A DNA stretch of 39,015 bases from JBBQDZ01 sp038237515. Lineage in GTDB: Bacteria; Actinomycetota; Thermoleophilia; Gaiellales; Gaiellaceae. The stretch's first letter is position 1; the number at the start of each line of letters is the position of its first letter. The notes below the pieces were generated by a model that saw only the letters and a program-made list of their open reading frames with translations, was not told where the DNA came from and searched no databases. Shown here piece after piece: positions 15,161 to 22,582 of this stretch. Both the position numbers and the translations under genes were made by a program. Where the stretch lies: NCBI GenBank assembly GCA_038237515.1, contig JBBRYP010000042.1, forward strand, positions 1 to 39,015, read 5' to 3'.

Positions 15161-16287
15161 GGATCTTGATCCTCAAGGACATCGTCTCGCCGTACCGGGT
15201 CCCCCTCTTCAACGCGCTCGCCGAGCGCGAGGGGGTCGAGCTGCGCGTGGTCGTCGCCCGTCGCACGGATCCCCGTCGGGACTATCGCTTCCACGAGAGC
15301 GAGTTCCGCTTCGCCTCGAGCGTCCTCCCGGGGATCGAGCTGCATCGGGGGATGCGGTGGATCGTCTTCAATCGCGGCCTCGGCACCGTCCTGCGCGACT
15401 TCCGGCCCGACGTGCTCGTCGTCGGAGGGTGGGCCCAGCCGGTCTTCTGGCAGGCGATGCGGTGGGCTCGCCGTCGGCACGTGCCTCTCGTCCTCTGGGT
15501 CGAGAGCACCGTGCGCGACTCCCGAAGCGGCTCGCGCCTACTGGAGGCTGCGAAGCGCCTGGCGGTCCGCTCGGCGGCGGGATTCCTCGTCCCGGGGAGA
15601 GCCTCGGCCTCCTACGTGGAGTCGCTCGGCGTGCCGCGGGAGCGGATCGCCATCGCTCCGAATGCCGTCGACCTCGGGCTGTTTCGCGAGGAGGTCCTGG
15701 CGCAGCGCGCACGCCGAGGCGAGCTGCGGGCGGAGCTCGGCCTCGACGCCTGCGCCTTCCTCTGCGTGAGCCGGCTGTCGCGGGAGAAGGGGGTCGACGT
15801 CCTCGCTCGTGCCTTCGCCGGCGTCCCCGGGCACCTGGTGGTGGCGGGCGACGGCCCGGAGTCGCGTGCGATCCGCGCCGCCGCGCCTGCCGGCACGAGG
15901 TTCCTCGGCAGCGTCCCCCGGGAGGAGCTTCCGCGGTGGTATGCGGCCGTCGACGTATTCGTCCAGCCTTCGCGCTCGGAGACGTGGGGCATGGCGATGA
16001 CCGAGGCGGCGGTCGCCGGATTGCCCCTCGTCAGCTCGGAGGCGCCCGGCGCGGCCTGGGACCTGATCGAGCAGGGCGTCAGCGGGTACCGCGTGCCGGT
16101 CGAGGACGAGACCGCCCTGCGCGCGATCCTGCAGCGAATCGCAGGCGATCCGGATTGGCGCACGAACGCCGCTCGGAGAACGCTCGAGCTGGTCGCAACG
16201 CATACGCCGGATGCGTGGGCCGACGCCGTCACGGTGCTCGCCGGAAGCTTCGCCGGCCGCGATCGACGGCAATCTCGGCTCGGGTGA
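15157..16287 (+). CDS. GT4 glycosyltransferase
   Basis: A 376-residue GT-B enzyme. The N-terminus LKDIVSPYRVPLFNALAE is typical of a GT4 group in capsule and exopolysaccharide loci. The donor half shows FLCVSRLSREKGVDVLARA, LVVAGDGPE, FLGSVPREELPRWYAAVD and VQPSRSETWGMAMTEAAVAG, the last with the E-x7-E pattern. The ATG overlaps the preceding stop as ATGA. It ends 193 bases before the next recognisable gene, the largest gap in the central run; that gap holds a -10-like box and a short frame (see 16337 and 16350). Donor and acceptor are unknown. Confidence 0.87.
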   Translation: MRILILKDIVSPYRVPLFNALAEREGVELRVVVARRTDPRRDYRFHESEFRFASSVLPGIELHRGMRWIVFNRGLGTVLRDFRPDVLVVGGWAQPVFWQAMRWARRRHVPLVLWVESTVRDSRSGSRLLEAAKRLAVRSAAGFLVPGRASASYVESLGVPRERIAIAPNAVDLGLFREEVLAQRARRGELRAELGLDACAFLCVSRLSREKGVDVLARAFAGVPGHLVVAGDGPESRAIRAAAPAGTRFLGSVPREELPRWYAAVDVFVQPSRSETWGMAMTEAAVAGLPLVSSEAPGAAWDLIEQGVSGYRVPVEDETALRAILQRIAGDPDWRTNAARRTLELVATHTPDAWADAVTVLAGSFAGRDRRQSRLG

Positions 16288-16336
16288 GCGGAACGACGCT
16301 CGCGCGACTCTCGACGGGATCCGTCACCTGCTCGGC

Positions 16337-16342
16337 TAGGCT
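16337..16342 (+). promoter_or_regulatory. Putative -10 box upstream of the epimerase-ABC-exporter genes
   Basis: TAGGCT lies 7 bases before a GTG at 16350, the same layout as other leaderless starts in the window and the same hexamer as at 2132 and 37876. No -35 is obvious. It could begin a separate transcript for the SDR, Wzm and Wzt genes. Confidence 0.45.
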
Positions 16343-16349
16343 CAGCAGC

Positions 16350-16484
16350 GTGGCGACGGCCTCTGCTGCCACTGAAAAGGATGACAGCCTGATCGCGCTA
16401 GGGACCTGTCCGGAAAATGAACCCGGGCGCCTAGCTCCGTCCTCGCCCATCGCAGCGTGGCACCGCGTGGTCGGTTCGAGATGA
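16350..16484 (+). CDS. Possible 44-codon leader peptide
   Basis: A GTG at 16350 follows the TAGGCT box by 7 bases and opens a 44-codon frame. Its TGA overlaps the ATG of the SDR gene as ATGA (16481-16484), the coupling used by many genes here. The peptide begins VATASAATEKDDSLIALG and matches nothing I know. Against it, about a third of its codons end in A or T, far more than in neighbouring genes, so the region may be non-coding leader DNA. It would be a leader ORF that couples translation into the SDR gene, or chance. Confidence 0.3.
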   Translation: MATASAATEKDDSLIALGTCPENEPGRLAPSSPIAAWHRVVGSR

Positions 16485-17545
16485 GCTCCGGGACGGCGCT
16501 CATCACCGGCTCGAGCGGCCTTGTCGGCTCGGAGATGGCCAAGTACCTCGACGCGCGCGGCTGGCGCGTCCACGGCGTCGACAACAACCTGCGGCGCGAC
16601 TTCTTCGGCGAGCACGGAGACACGACGCGGAACCTCGAGCGCCTGCTCGCCTCCACGAGCCGCTTCGAGCATCACCACCTCGATGTCCGCGACCGCGGGG
16701 GCCTCGCACGGCTCGTGCGAGAGGTGCGCCCGACGCTCGTCGTCCACTGCGCTGCGCAGCCCTCGCACGACCTGGCGGCGAAGCGACCGTTCGACGACTT
16801 CGACGTCAACGCGGTCGGCACGCTCAACCTGCTCGAGGCCGTGCGGCAGCACGCGCCGGGGGCTCCCTTCGCGTTCCTCTCGACGAACAAGGTCTACGGG
16901 GATGCCCCGAACGAGCTGCCGCTCGTGGAGCTTCCGACGCGATGGGACTACGCGGCGGCGGCGAACGCGAACGGGATCGACGAGACCTGCCGCATCGACG
17001 CGACGATGCACAGCCTCTTCGGCGCGTCCAAGGTTGCGGCCGACGTCCTCGTCCAGGAGTACGGCCGCTACTTCGAGCTGCCGACCGTCTGCTTCCGTGG
17101 CGGCTGCCTGACGGGGCCCCAGCACGCGGGGGCCGAGCAGCACGGCTTCCTCGCCTACCTCGCGCGGGCGGTGCGGGACGGTCTGCCCTACCGGATCTAC
17201 GGCTACAAGGGCAAGCAGGTGCGCGACAACATCCATGCCGGCGACGTGTGCGCGGCCGTCGCGGCGTTCGTCGAGAGGCCCTCGGCCGGCGCCGTCTACA
17301 ACCTCGGTGGCGGCCGCGCGAACAGCGTCTCGCTGCTCGAGGCCGTGGCGCGTTTCGAGGATCTCTTTGGCCGCAAGCTCCATACCGAGTACATCGAGGC
17401 GCCGAGGCGCGGCGATCACATCTGCTACATCACGAACCTCGGCCGGCTGCGGAGTGACTACCCGGAGTGGAACGTGACGGTCTCGCTGGAGGAGATCTTC
17501 GAGCAGTTCGCCTCCGGGGGCGTGACCGCCGCCCTCGCGACGTGA
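16481..17545 (+). CDS. NAD-dependent epimerase/dehydratase, CDP-tyvelose 2-epimerase-like
   Basis: A 354-residue extended SDR. TGSSGLVG at residues 9-16 binds NAD, and VVHCAAQPSHDLA and FLSTNKVYGD are the usual strand motifs. The segment RGGCLTGPQHAGAEQHGF and the KGKQVRDNIHAGDV block are typical of the CDP-paratose 2-epimerase (tyvelose) branch. The catalytic YxxxK position reads FGASK, with Phe180 in place of Tyr; I recall the same reading in relatives, so it may be a subfamily trait. The window has no genes for CDP-paratose synthesis, so the substrate may be another nucleotide sugar. The ATG at 16481 is chosen over 16457 because it overlaps a preceding stop as ATGA and leaves the usual short N-terminus. 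Wzm follows with a GTGA overlap. Confidence 0.8.
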   Translation: MSSGTALITGSSGLVGSEMAKYLDARGWRVHGVDNNLRRDFFGEHGDTTRNLERLLASTSRFEHHHLDVRDRGGLARLVREVRPTLVVHCAAQPSHDLAAKRPFDDFDVNAVGTLNLLEAVRQHAPGAPFAFLSTNKVYGDAPNELPLVELPTRWDYAAAANANGIDETCRIDATMHSLFGASKVAADVLVQEYGRYFELPTVCFRGGCLTGPQHAGAEQHGFLAYLARAVRDGLPYRIYGYKGKQVRDNIHAGDVCAAVAAFVERPSAGAVYNLGGGRANSVSLLEAVARFEDLFGRKLHTEYIEAPRRGDHICYITNLGRLRSDYPEWNVTVSLEEIFEQFASGGVTAALAT

Positions 17546-18360
17546 GCGAGTCGACCGTCCAGGTCATCCGCCCCTCGCAGGGCTGGGTCGGGTTCCGGTT
17601 CGGCGAGCTCTGGCGCTACCGCGAGCTTCTGTTCTTCCTCGCCTGGCGCAACGTCTTGATCCGCTACAAGCAGACGGTCCTCGGGTTCGCCTGGGCCGTG
17701 CTCCAGCCGCTGCTCCTCATGGTGGTGATGACGCTCTTCTTCGGCTCCTTCGCCAGGCGTGCCGGCGTTCCCGGCCCGATCTTCTACTACGCGGGGCTCG
17801 TGCCCTGGACGTTCTTCGCGAACGCGGTCTCCCAGGCGTCGAACAGCCTCGTCGGGAACGCGAACCTGCTCAGCAAGGTCTACTTCCCGCGGCTGACCGC
17901 ACCGATCGCCGCCGTCCTCGCGGCGCTCGTCGACTTCGCGGCGGCATTCGCCGTCCTCGTCGTGATGATGCTCGCCTACGGGATCGCGCCCCGCCCTGCT
18001 GCCGTGGCCGTCGTCCCGGGCCTCCTGCTCCTCGCGCTCGCGACGGCGCTCGGCCTCGGCCTCTGGCTCTCGGCGCTCAACGTGTCGTACCGGGACGTCC
18101 AGTACGTCGTGCCCTTCCTGATCCAGATCGGCCTCTTCGCAAGCCTCTTCGCATCGAACATCCACCGCGAGCCGTGGCGGACGCTGCTCGGGCTCAACCC
18201 TCTGGCCGGCGTCGTCGAAGGGTTCCGCTGGGCGCTCGTAGGGTCCGGGAACGGCTTCTCGCGGATGGCAGGCATCTCCGTCGCCGTGTCCGCACTCCTG
18301 CTTCTTTCGGGCGCCGTCTACTTCCGCCGCGTCGAGCGGACGTTCGCCGATGTCGTCTGA
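17542..18360 (+). CDS. wzm: Polysaccharide ABC exporter, permease (Wzm)
   Basis: A 272-residue ABC-2 type permease. A cytoplasmic N-terminal amphipathic region with ELLFFLAWRNVLIRYKQT is followed by LGFAWAVLQPLLLMVVMT and about six helices in total. The ARRAGVPGPIFYYAGLVPW and LSALNVSYRDVQYVVPF segments are conserved in O-antigen and teichoic acid exporters (Wzm/TagG). It forms the membrane channel that moves a lipid-linked glycan outward with the ATPase next door. The GTG at 17542 overlaps the SDR stop (GTGA); the ATPase gene begins 11 bases before its own stop. An ABC exporter implies that chains are finished inside the cell, in contrast to the two ligase/polymerase-like proteins in this window. 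Confidence 0.93.
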   Translation: MSESTVQVIRPSQGWVGFRFGELWRYRELLFFLAWRNVLIRYKQTVLGFAWAVLQPLLLMVVMTLFFGSFARRAGVPGPIFYYAGLVPWTFFANAVSQASNSLVGNANLLSKVYFPRLTAPIAAVLAALVDFAAAFAVLVVMMLAYGIAPRPAAVAVVPGLLLLALATALGLGLWLSALNVSYRDVQYVVPFLIQIGLFASLFASNIHREPWRTLLGLNPLAGVVEGFRWALVGSGNGFSRMAGISVAVSALLLLSGAVYFRRVERTFADVV

Positions 18361-19672
18361 GCCTGCGATCGCGACGGAGGGCCTCGGCAAGCGGTACCGC
18401 CTCGGCATCCGCCCCACCGCCTACCGCACGCTTCGCGACACGCTCGCCGAGCGGCTGCGGCGCGTGGGCCACGGCGTTCCCGCGGAGACCGTCTGGGCGC
18501 TGCGGGACGTCTCGCTCGAGGTGCGGCCGGGGGAGGCGATCGGCGTCATCGGCCCGAACGGCGCCGGCAAGACCACCCTGCTGAAGATCCTCTCGCGGAT
18601 CACGGAGCCGACGGAGGGGGTGGCACGCGTCGCCGGCCGCGTCGGCTCGCTCCTCGAGGTGGGGACGGGGTTCCATCCCGAGCTGACCGGCCGCGAGAAC
18701 GTCTTCCTGAACGGCGCCATCCTCGGGATGCGCCGCGCCGAGATCGCGCACAAGTTCGACGCCATCGTCGAGTTCGCAGGGGTCGAGCAGTTCGTCGACA
18801 CCCCCGTGAAGCGCTACTCGAGCGGGATGTACGTGCGGCTCGCCTTCGCCGTGGCGGCTCATCTGGACACGGAGATCCTGCTCGTCGACGAGGTTCTCTC
18901 CGTCGGGGACTTCGCCTTCCAGAGGCGCTCGCTCGGGAAGATGCAGGAGCAGACCGCGGCCGAGGGCCGCACCGTCCTCTTCGTCAGCCACAACCTCGGC
19001 TCGGTCAAGGTGCTGACGGAGCGTTGCATCTGGCTCGAGCGCGGCCGCGTCCGCGAGATCGGCCCGACCGAGGAGGTGTTCCGGAACTACGTCGCCTCGT
19101 ACGGCGGCGAGAGCGGGAGCGGCTTCGTCGACCTCTCCGACCTGACGCGGGGCCGCGCGAGCACGCCGCTGGCGCAGGAGGTGAGCTTCGAGACGCTCGA
19201 GCTCCTCGACCCGACCGGGACGGCGACGGGCGCGCACCTCGAGGGCGAGCCGATCACCGTGCGCCTGCGCGTGCGCGCCCACACCGGAATCCGCCGGACG
19301 CGGCTCCAGCTCGTCTGCCGCCTCGCGACGGCGGACGGCGCCGTGCTCTTCTCAGCCGCATCGGGGCCGCGACTCGTCGACCTCGAGCCGGGGCTCTACG
19401 AGACGGCCTTCACGATCGATCCGAACCCGCTCAGCGCCGGCGGCTACGTCGTCTGGCTCTACGCCGTGACGATGTCGGACGTCGCCGCCGACCGCGGCCA
19501 GGACCTGCTCCGGTCGGCCGCGCGACTGACCGTCGAGGACAACCGCAGCGCCGCCGGCGACGACGACGGCTACACCTGGAAGGAGAAGGGGCTGATCCGC
19601 GTCGACTACCCGTGGAACCCGCTCAGGGCCGCGTCCGAGCGCGTTGACACTCCGCTAACCACGCTCGGCTAG
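18350..19672 (+). CDS. wzt: Polysaccharide ABC exporter, ATPase with C-terminal binding domain (Wzt)
   Basis: A 440-residue ATPase. Walker A is GPNGAGKTT at residues 68-76, the signature is YSSGM at 156-160, Walker B is ILLVDE at 176-181 and the switch His is at 214. The GTGFHPELTGRENVFLNG segment is characteristic of the Wzt/TagH group. Residues about 260-440 form a beta-rich extension like the Wzt C-terminal carbohydrate-binding domain, which in known O-antigen systems recognises the finished non-reducing end. That end is often capped, for example by methylation, and methyltransferases are present nearby. The stop TAG is also the first part of the TAGCAT box of the next promoter. Confidence 0.94.
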   Translation: MSSEPAIATEGLGKRYRLGIRPTAYRTLRDTLAERLRRVGHGVPAETVWALRDVSLEVRPGEAIGVIGPNGAGKTTLLKILSRITEPTEGVARVAGRVGSLLEVGTGFHPELTGRENVFLNGAILGMRRAEIAHKFDAIVEFAGVEQFVDTPVKRYSSGMYVRLAFAVAAHLDTEILLVDEVLSVGDFAFQRRSLGKMQEQTAAEGRTVLFVSHNLGSVKVLTERCIWLERGRVREIGPTEEVFRNYVASYGGESGSGFVDLSDLTRGRASTPLAQEVSFETLELLDPTGTATGAHLEGEPITVRLRVRAHTGIRRTRLQLVCRLATADGAVLFSAASGPRLVDLEPGLYETAFTIDPNPLSAGGYVVWLYAVTMSDVAADRGQDLLRSAARLTVEDNRSAAGDDDGYTWKEKGLIRVDYPWNPLRAASERVDTPLTTLG

Positions 19673-19675
19673 CAT
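19644..19675 (+). promoter_or_regulatory. Promoter of the SqdB-to-NeuB genes
   Basis: A perfect -35 TTGACA lies at 19644-19649 and a TAGCAT -10 at 19670-19675, 8 bases before the ATG at 19684. The spacer is 20 bases, longer than the usual 16-18, so either the promoter is weak or helped by an activator, or the TTGACA is chance. The box overlaps the Wzt stop codon. Confidence 0.45.
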
Positions 19676-19683
19676 CGCCCGCG

Positions 19684-20862
19684 ATGCGGATCCTCGTCCT
19701 CGGCGGCGACGGCTACCTGGGTTGGCCGACGGCGATGTTCTTCTCGCAACAGGATCACGAGGTCATGGTCGTCGACAACCTCGCAAAGCGGCAGTGGGAG
19801 GCCGAGGTCGACGGCGCGCCCCTCGAGCCGCTGCCGACGCTCCGTCACCGGGTGCAGGTGTGGAAGGAGGTGACGGGGCGGGAGATCCAGGTCGAGATCG
19901 GCGACATCGCCGAGAACCACGCCTTCGTCTACCGAGTCTTCGAAGGCTTCGAGCCCGAGGCGGTCGTCCATTACGCGGAGCAACCGTCGGCCCCCTACTC
20001 GATGATGGGTCGGGACCACGCGGCGTACACCCAGCGCAACAACGTCGTCGGCACGCTGAACGTGCTGCATGCGATGAAGCGACACGTCCCGGACGCGCAC
20101 CTGGTGAAGCTCGGGACGATGGGCGAGTACGGCACGCCGAACGTCGACATCGAGGAAGGCTGGCTGAACGTCGAGCTCAACGGCCGCAGCGACCGGCTGC
20201 CGTTCCCGAAGCTGCCCGGGTCGTTCTACCACCTCTCGAAGGTGCACGACTCGCACAACATCCACTTCACCTGCCGGATCTGGGGACTCGCGGCGACCGA
20301 CCTCAACCAGGGCGTCGTCTACGGGATCACGACGGAGGAGACGGAGCTCCATCCCGAGCTCCGGACGGGCTTCCACTACGACGCCGTCTTCGGCACGGCG
20401 CTGAACCGCTTCTGCGCGCAGGCCGTGTCCGGGGCGCCGCTGACGGTGTACGGGTCGGGCGGACAGAAGCGGGGCTTCCTGAACATCCGCGACACGCTCG
20501 AGTGCGTGCGCCTCGCGGTGGAGAATGCGGCCGAGCCGGGCGAGTTCCGCGTCTTCAACCAGTTCACCGAGGTCTTCAGCGTCCTCGAGCTGGCGCAGAT
20601 GGTGCAGGGAGCCGCCTCCCGGCACGGGTTCGACGCCTCGATCGAGAACCTCGACAACCCTCGCGTCGAGGCCGAGGAGCACTACTACAACCCTCGGAAC
20701 GACAACCTGCTCGCGCTCGGCCTCCGGCCGCGCCTGCTCTCCGAGGAATTGCTCGAAACGATGATCGCGAGGATCGCGGCTTCGGCGAAGCGGATCGACC
20801 GCTCGACGATCCTCCCGCGGGTGCGCTGGCGATTCGAAGCGCCCGCAGGCGTCACTCCCTAG
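19684..20862 (+). CDS. sqdB: UDP-sulfoquinovose synthase
   Basis: A 392-residue SDR of the SQD1/SqdB family. GGDGYLGWPTAMF near residues 7-19 binds NAD. Very strong family blocks follow: AEQPSAPYSMM, NNVVGTLNVL, LVKLGTMGEYGTPN, SSFYHLSK-like SFYHLSKVHDSHNI, TDLNQGVVYG, DYDAVFGTALNRFC-like YDAVFGTALNRFC, and EFRVFNQFTE. The catalytic Thr145, Tyr182 and Lys186 are all present, at the spacing of plant SQD1. The enzyme makes UDP-sulfoquinovose from UDP-glucose and sulfite. No SqdX-type lipid synthase is recognisable; the location just after an ABC glycan exporter suggests the sulfonated sugar goes into a polysaccharide rather than a membrane lipid, which is inference. ATG at 19684 follows a TAGCAT box by 8 bases. 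Confidence 0.93.
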   Translation: MRILVLGGDGYLGWPTAMFFSQQDHEVMVVDNLAKRQWEAEVDGAPLEPLPTLRHRVQVWKEVTGREIQVEIGDIAENHAFVYRVFEGFEPEAVVHYAEQPSAPYSMMGRDHAAYTQRNNVVGTLNVLHAMKRHVPDAHLVKLGTMGEYGTPNVDIEEGWLNVELNGRSDRLPFPKLPGSFYHLSKVHDSHNIHFTCRIWGLAATDLNQGVVYGITTEETELHPELRTGFHYDAVFGTALNRFCAQAVSGAPLTVYGSGGQKRGFLNIRDTLECVRLAVENAAEPGEFRVFNQFTEVFSVLELAQMVQGAASRHGFDASIENLDNPRVEAEEHYYNPRNDNLLALGLRPRLLSEELLETMIARIAASAKRIDRSTILPRVRWRFEAPAGVTP

Positions 20863-20869
20863 GCCCTTG

Positions 20870-21586
20870 ATGCCACCGCAGGCGCGCTCCATGCTCGGGC
20901 TCGTCCCCGCGCGCGGCGGCTCGAAGGGGATCCCGCGCAAGAACGTCCGGCCACTCGGCGGCCGGCCGCTCCTCGAATGGGTGCTGGCGGCGATCACCGC
21001 GAGCGCTTCGGTCGAGAGGCTCCTCGTTTCGACCGACGACGAGGAGGTCGCGACGCTGGCGCGGACGGCGGGGGCCGAGACGCCGTTCCTGCGCCCGGCC
21101 GAGCTCGCCGGCGACGATGCCCCGGGAGCCGCGGTTGTGGAGCACGCGCTCGAGTGGCTGGCGCGGGAGGAGGGTGTCGAGCCCGACTGGATCCTGTTCG
21201 TGCAGCCGACCGAGCCCTTCGTGCGGCCGGAGCAGATCTCGCGCGCCATCGAGCTCGCACTGGAGCGAGAGGCCGACTCGGCGATCACGGCGATCCGCGT
21301 GCCGAGGAACTTCCACCCCTTCCACGTCCGCCTCGAGCGGGACGGCTTCCTCGCGTTCGACCGGCCGGACGAGCACCGCGCGCACCCGACGCGTCAGGGC
21401 GATCCCCCGCGTCTCGCCTTCGGCAACCTCTACTGGGTCCGGCGCGAGGCCTTCCTCGCCGACCGCTCGCTCGAGGCGGGGAGGCGCGTGGGCCTCGAGA
21501 TCGAGGCGCTGACGGCGCTCGACCTGAACACGGAGGAAGATTGGCGCCTCGCGGAGCTCCTCGCACCCGAGATGCGACTGCCGTGA
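20870..21586 (+). CDS. Acylneuraminate cytidylyltransferase-family protein (CMP-nonulosonate synthetase-like)
   Basis: A 238-residue protein of the CTP_transf_3 family. LVPARGGSKGIPRKN near residues 11-25 is the CTP-binding signature, and FVQPTEPFVRPEQI and the Asn-Leu pair late in the chain (DLNTEEDW) are normal for the family. The family activates nonulosonic acids, Kdo-type acids and some pseudaminic/legionaminic relatives as CMP-sugars. NeuB is encoded two genes on, which supports that role. The middle part is less typical: FHPFHVRLERDGFLAF replaces the more usual basic stretch, so the substrate may not be a standard sialic acid. ATG at 20870 lies 7 bases after the SqdB stop; ATG at 20891 is equally plausible and matches the usual N-terminus better. 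Confidence 0.8.
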   Translation: MPPQARSMLGLVPARGGSKGIPRKNVRPLGGRPLLEWVLAAITASASVERLLVSTDDEEVATLARTAGAETPFLRPAELAGDDAPGAAVVEHALEWLAREEGVEPDWILFVQPTEPFVRPEQISRAIELALEREADSAITAIRVPRNFHPFHVRLERDGFLAFDRPDEHRAHPTRQGDPPRLAFGNLYWVRREAFLADRSLEAGRRVGLEIEALTALDLNTEEDWRLAELLAPEMRLP

Positions 21587-21649
21587 CGGCGGCGCTCGTC
21601 CCGTCCCCCGAATCCCGCGATCCCCGGCAATCGTCCCCGACCCTCGCCC

Positions 21650-22582
21650 GTGCGACCGACGATCCAGCTCGCTGAGGCGGCGGTCGCCGCCTCAGCGCGC
21701 GCCGTGCTCGCCGAGGTGGGCGAGGTCGCGGAGCTCGACTCGCTCGACGAGCGGATCGGCCAGGCCGAGGCGCTGCTCGCGGGGCTGGAGCTGACGCTCG
21801 ACAAGCCGCTCCTCGACCGGGCGCCGAGGCTGCGCGTGATCGCCTCGAGAACCACGCAGCTGCGACACGTCGACCTCGAGGAGGCGCGGCGCCGCGGCAT
21901 CGCGGTGCTCTTCGTGGAGCCGGACGCCCCCGCGCTCCTGGAGACGACCTCAACCGCCGAGGAGGCCTTCGCGCTCCTGCTCGCGGTCGTCCGCAACCTC
22001 CCCTGGGCGTTCGACTCGGTCAAGGAGGGCAGGTGGGAACGCCGCCGCTACAGCGGCCACGAGCTACGCGGCAAGACGCTCGGCCTCGTCGGCTTCGGAC
22101 GGCTCGGCCGCATGGTCGCCGGGTACGGCCGCGCGTTCGGCATGCGGGTGCTCGCACACGACCCGTACGTGGACGTCGCGGAGCCCGGAGTCGAGGCCGT
22201 CTCGCTCGAGGCGCTCCTCCGAGAGACGGATGCCGTCTCGGTCCACTGCACCTTCTCGGAGGAGACGCGCGGGCTCCTCGGCGAGCGGGAGCTGCGAACG
22301 ATGAAGCCGACGGCGGTGCTCGTCAACACGGCCCGCGGCGAGATCGTCGACGAGGCGGCTCTCCTGCTGGCGCTCGAGGATGGACGCCTCGCGGGCGCAG
22401 CACTGGACACGCTGGCGGGAGAGGATCCGCGAGGAGCCCATCTGGAGCGGAATCCGCTCGTGGAATACGCGCGGAGGCACGAGAACCTCATCGTCCTTCC
22501 TCACCTGGGCGGAGCGACCTTCGAAGCGACCGAGCGGACGCAGCTGTACATCGCGCGGCGGCTCGCCGAGTACCTGCGGTGA
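21650..22582 (+). CDS. D-isomer-specific 2-hydroxyacid dehydrogenase
   Basis: A 310-residue dehydrogenase of the phosphoglycerate-dehydrogenase type. The NAD-binding loop is GLVGFGRLG at residues 145-153 with Asp171 (AHDPYV) selecting NAD. The catalytic residues are Arg229 (NTARGEIVDE), Glu258 (LDTLAGEDP) and His285 (LPHLGGAT). It should interconvert a 2-keto acid and a D-2-hydroxy acid. There are no other serine-biosynthesis genes here. It sits between the cytidylyltransferase and NeuB and the NeuB start overlaps its stop (GTGA), so it is probably part of the nonulosonate-like module, acting on a sugar acid; the substrate is not known. A GTG at 21650 starts the frame, 63 bases after the previous gene. 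Confidence 0.87.
   Translation: MRPTIQLAEAAVAASARAVLAEVGEVAELDSLDERIGQAEALLAGLELTLDKPLLDRAPRLRVIASRTTQLRHVDLEEARRRGIAVLFVEPDAPALLETTSTAEEAFALLLAVVRNLPWAFDSVKEGRWERRRYSGHELRGKTLGLVGFGRLGRMVAGYGRAFGMRVLAHDPYVDVAEPGVEAVSLEALLRETDAVSVHCTFSEETRGLLGERELRTMKPTAVLVNTARGEIVDEAALLLALEDGRLAGAALDTLAGEDPRGAHLERNPLVEYARRHENLIVLPHLGGATFEATERTQLYIARRLAEYLR

Noticed and set aside
16395..16430. Possible insertion-sequence end (GGACCTGTCCGGAAAA)
   Set aside because: It looked like a mobile-element terminus, but there is no second copy, no target duplication and no transposase in the window.
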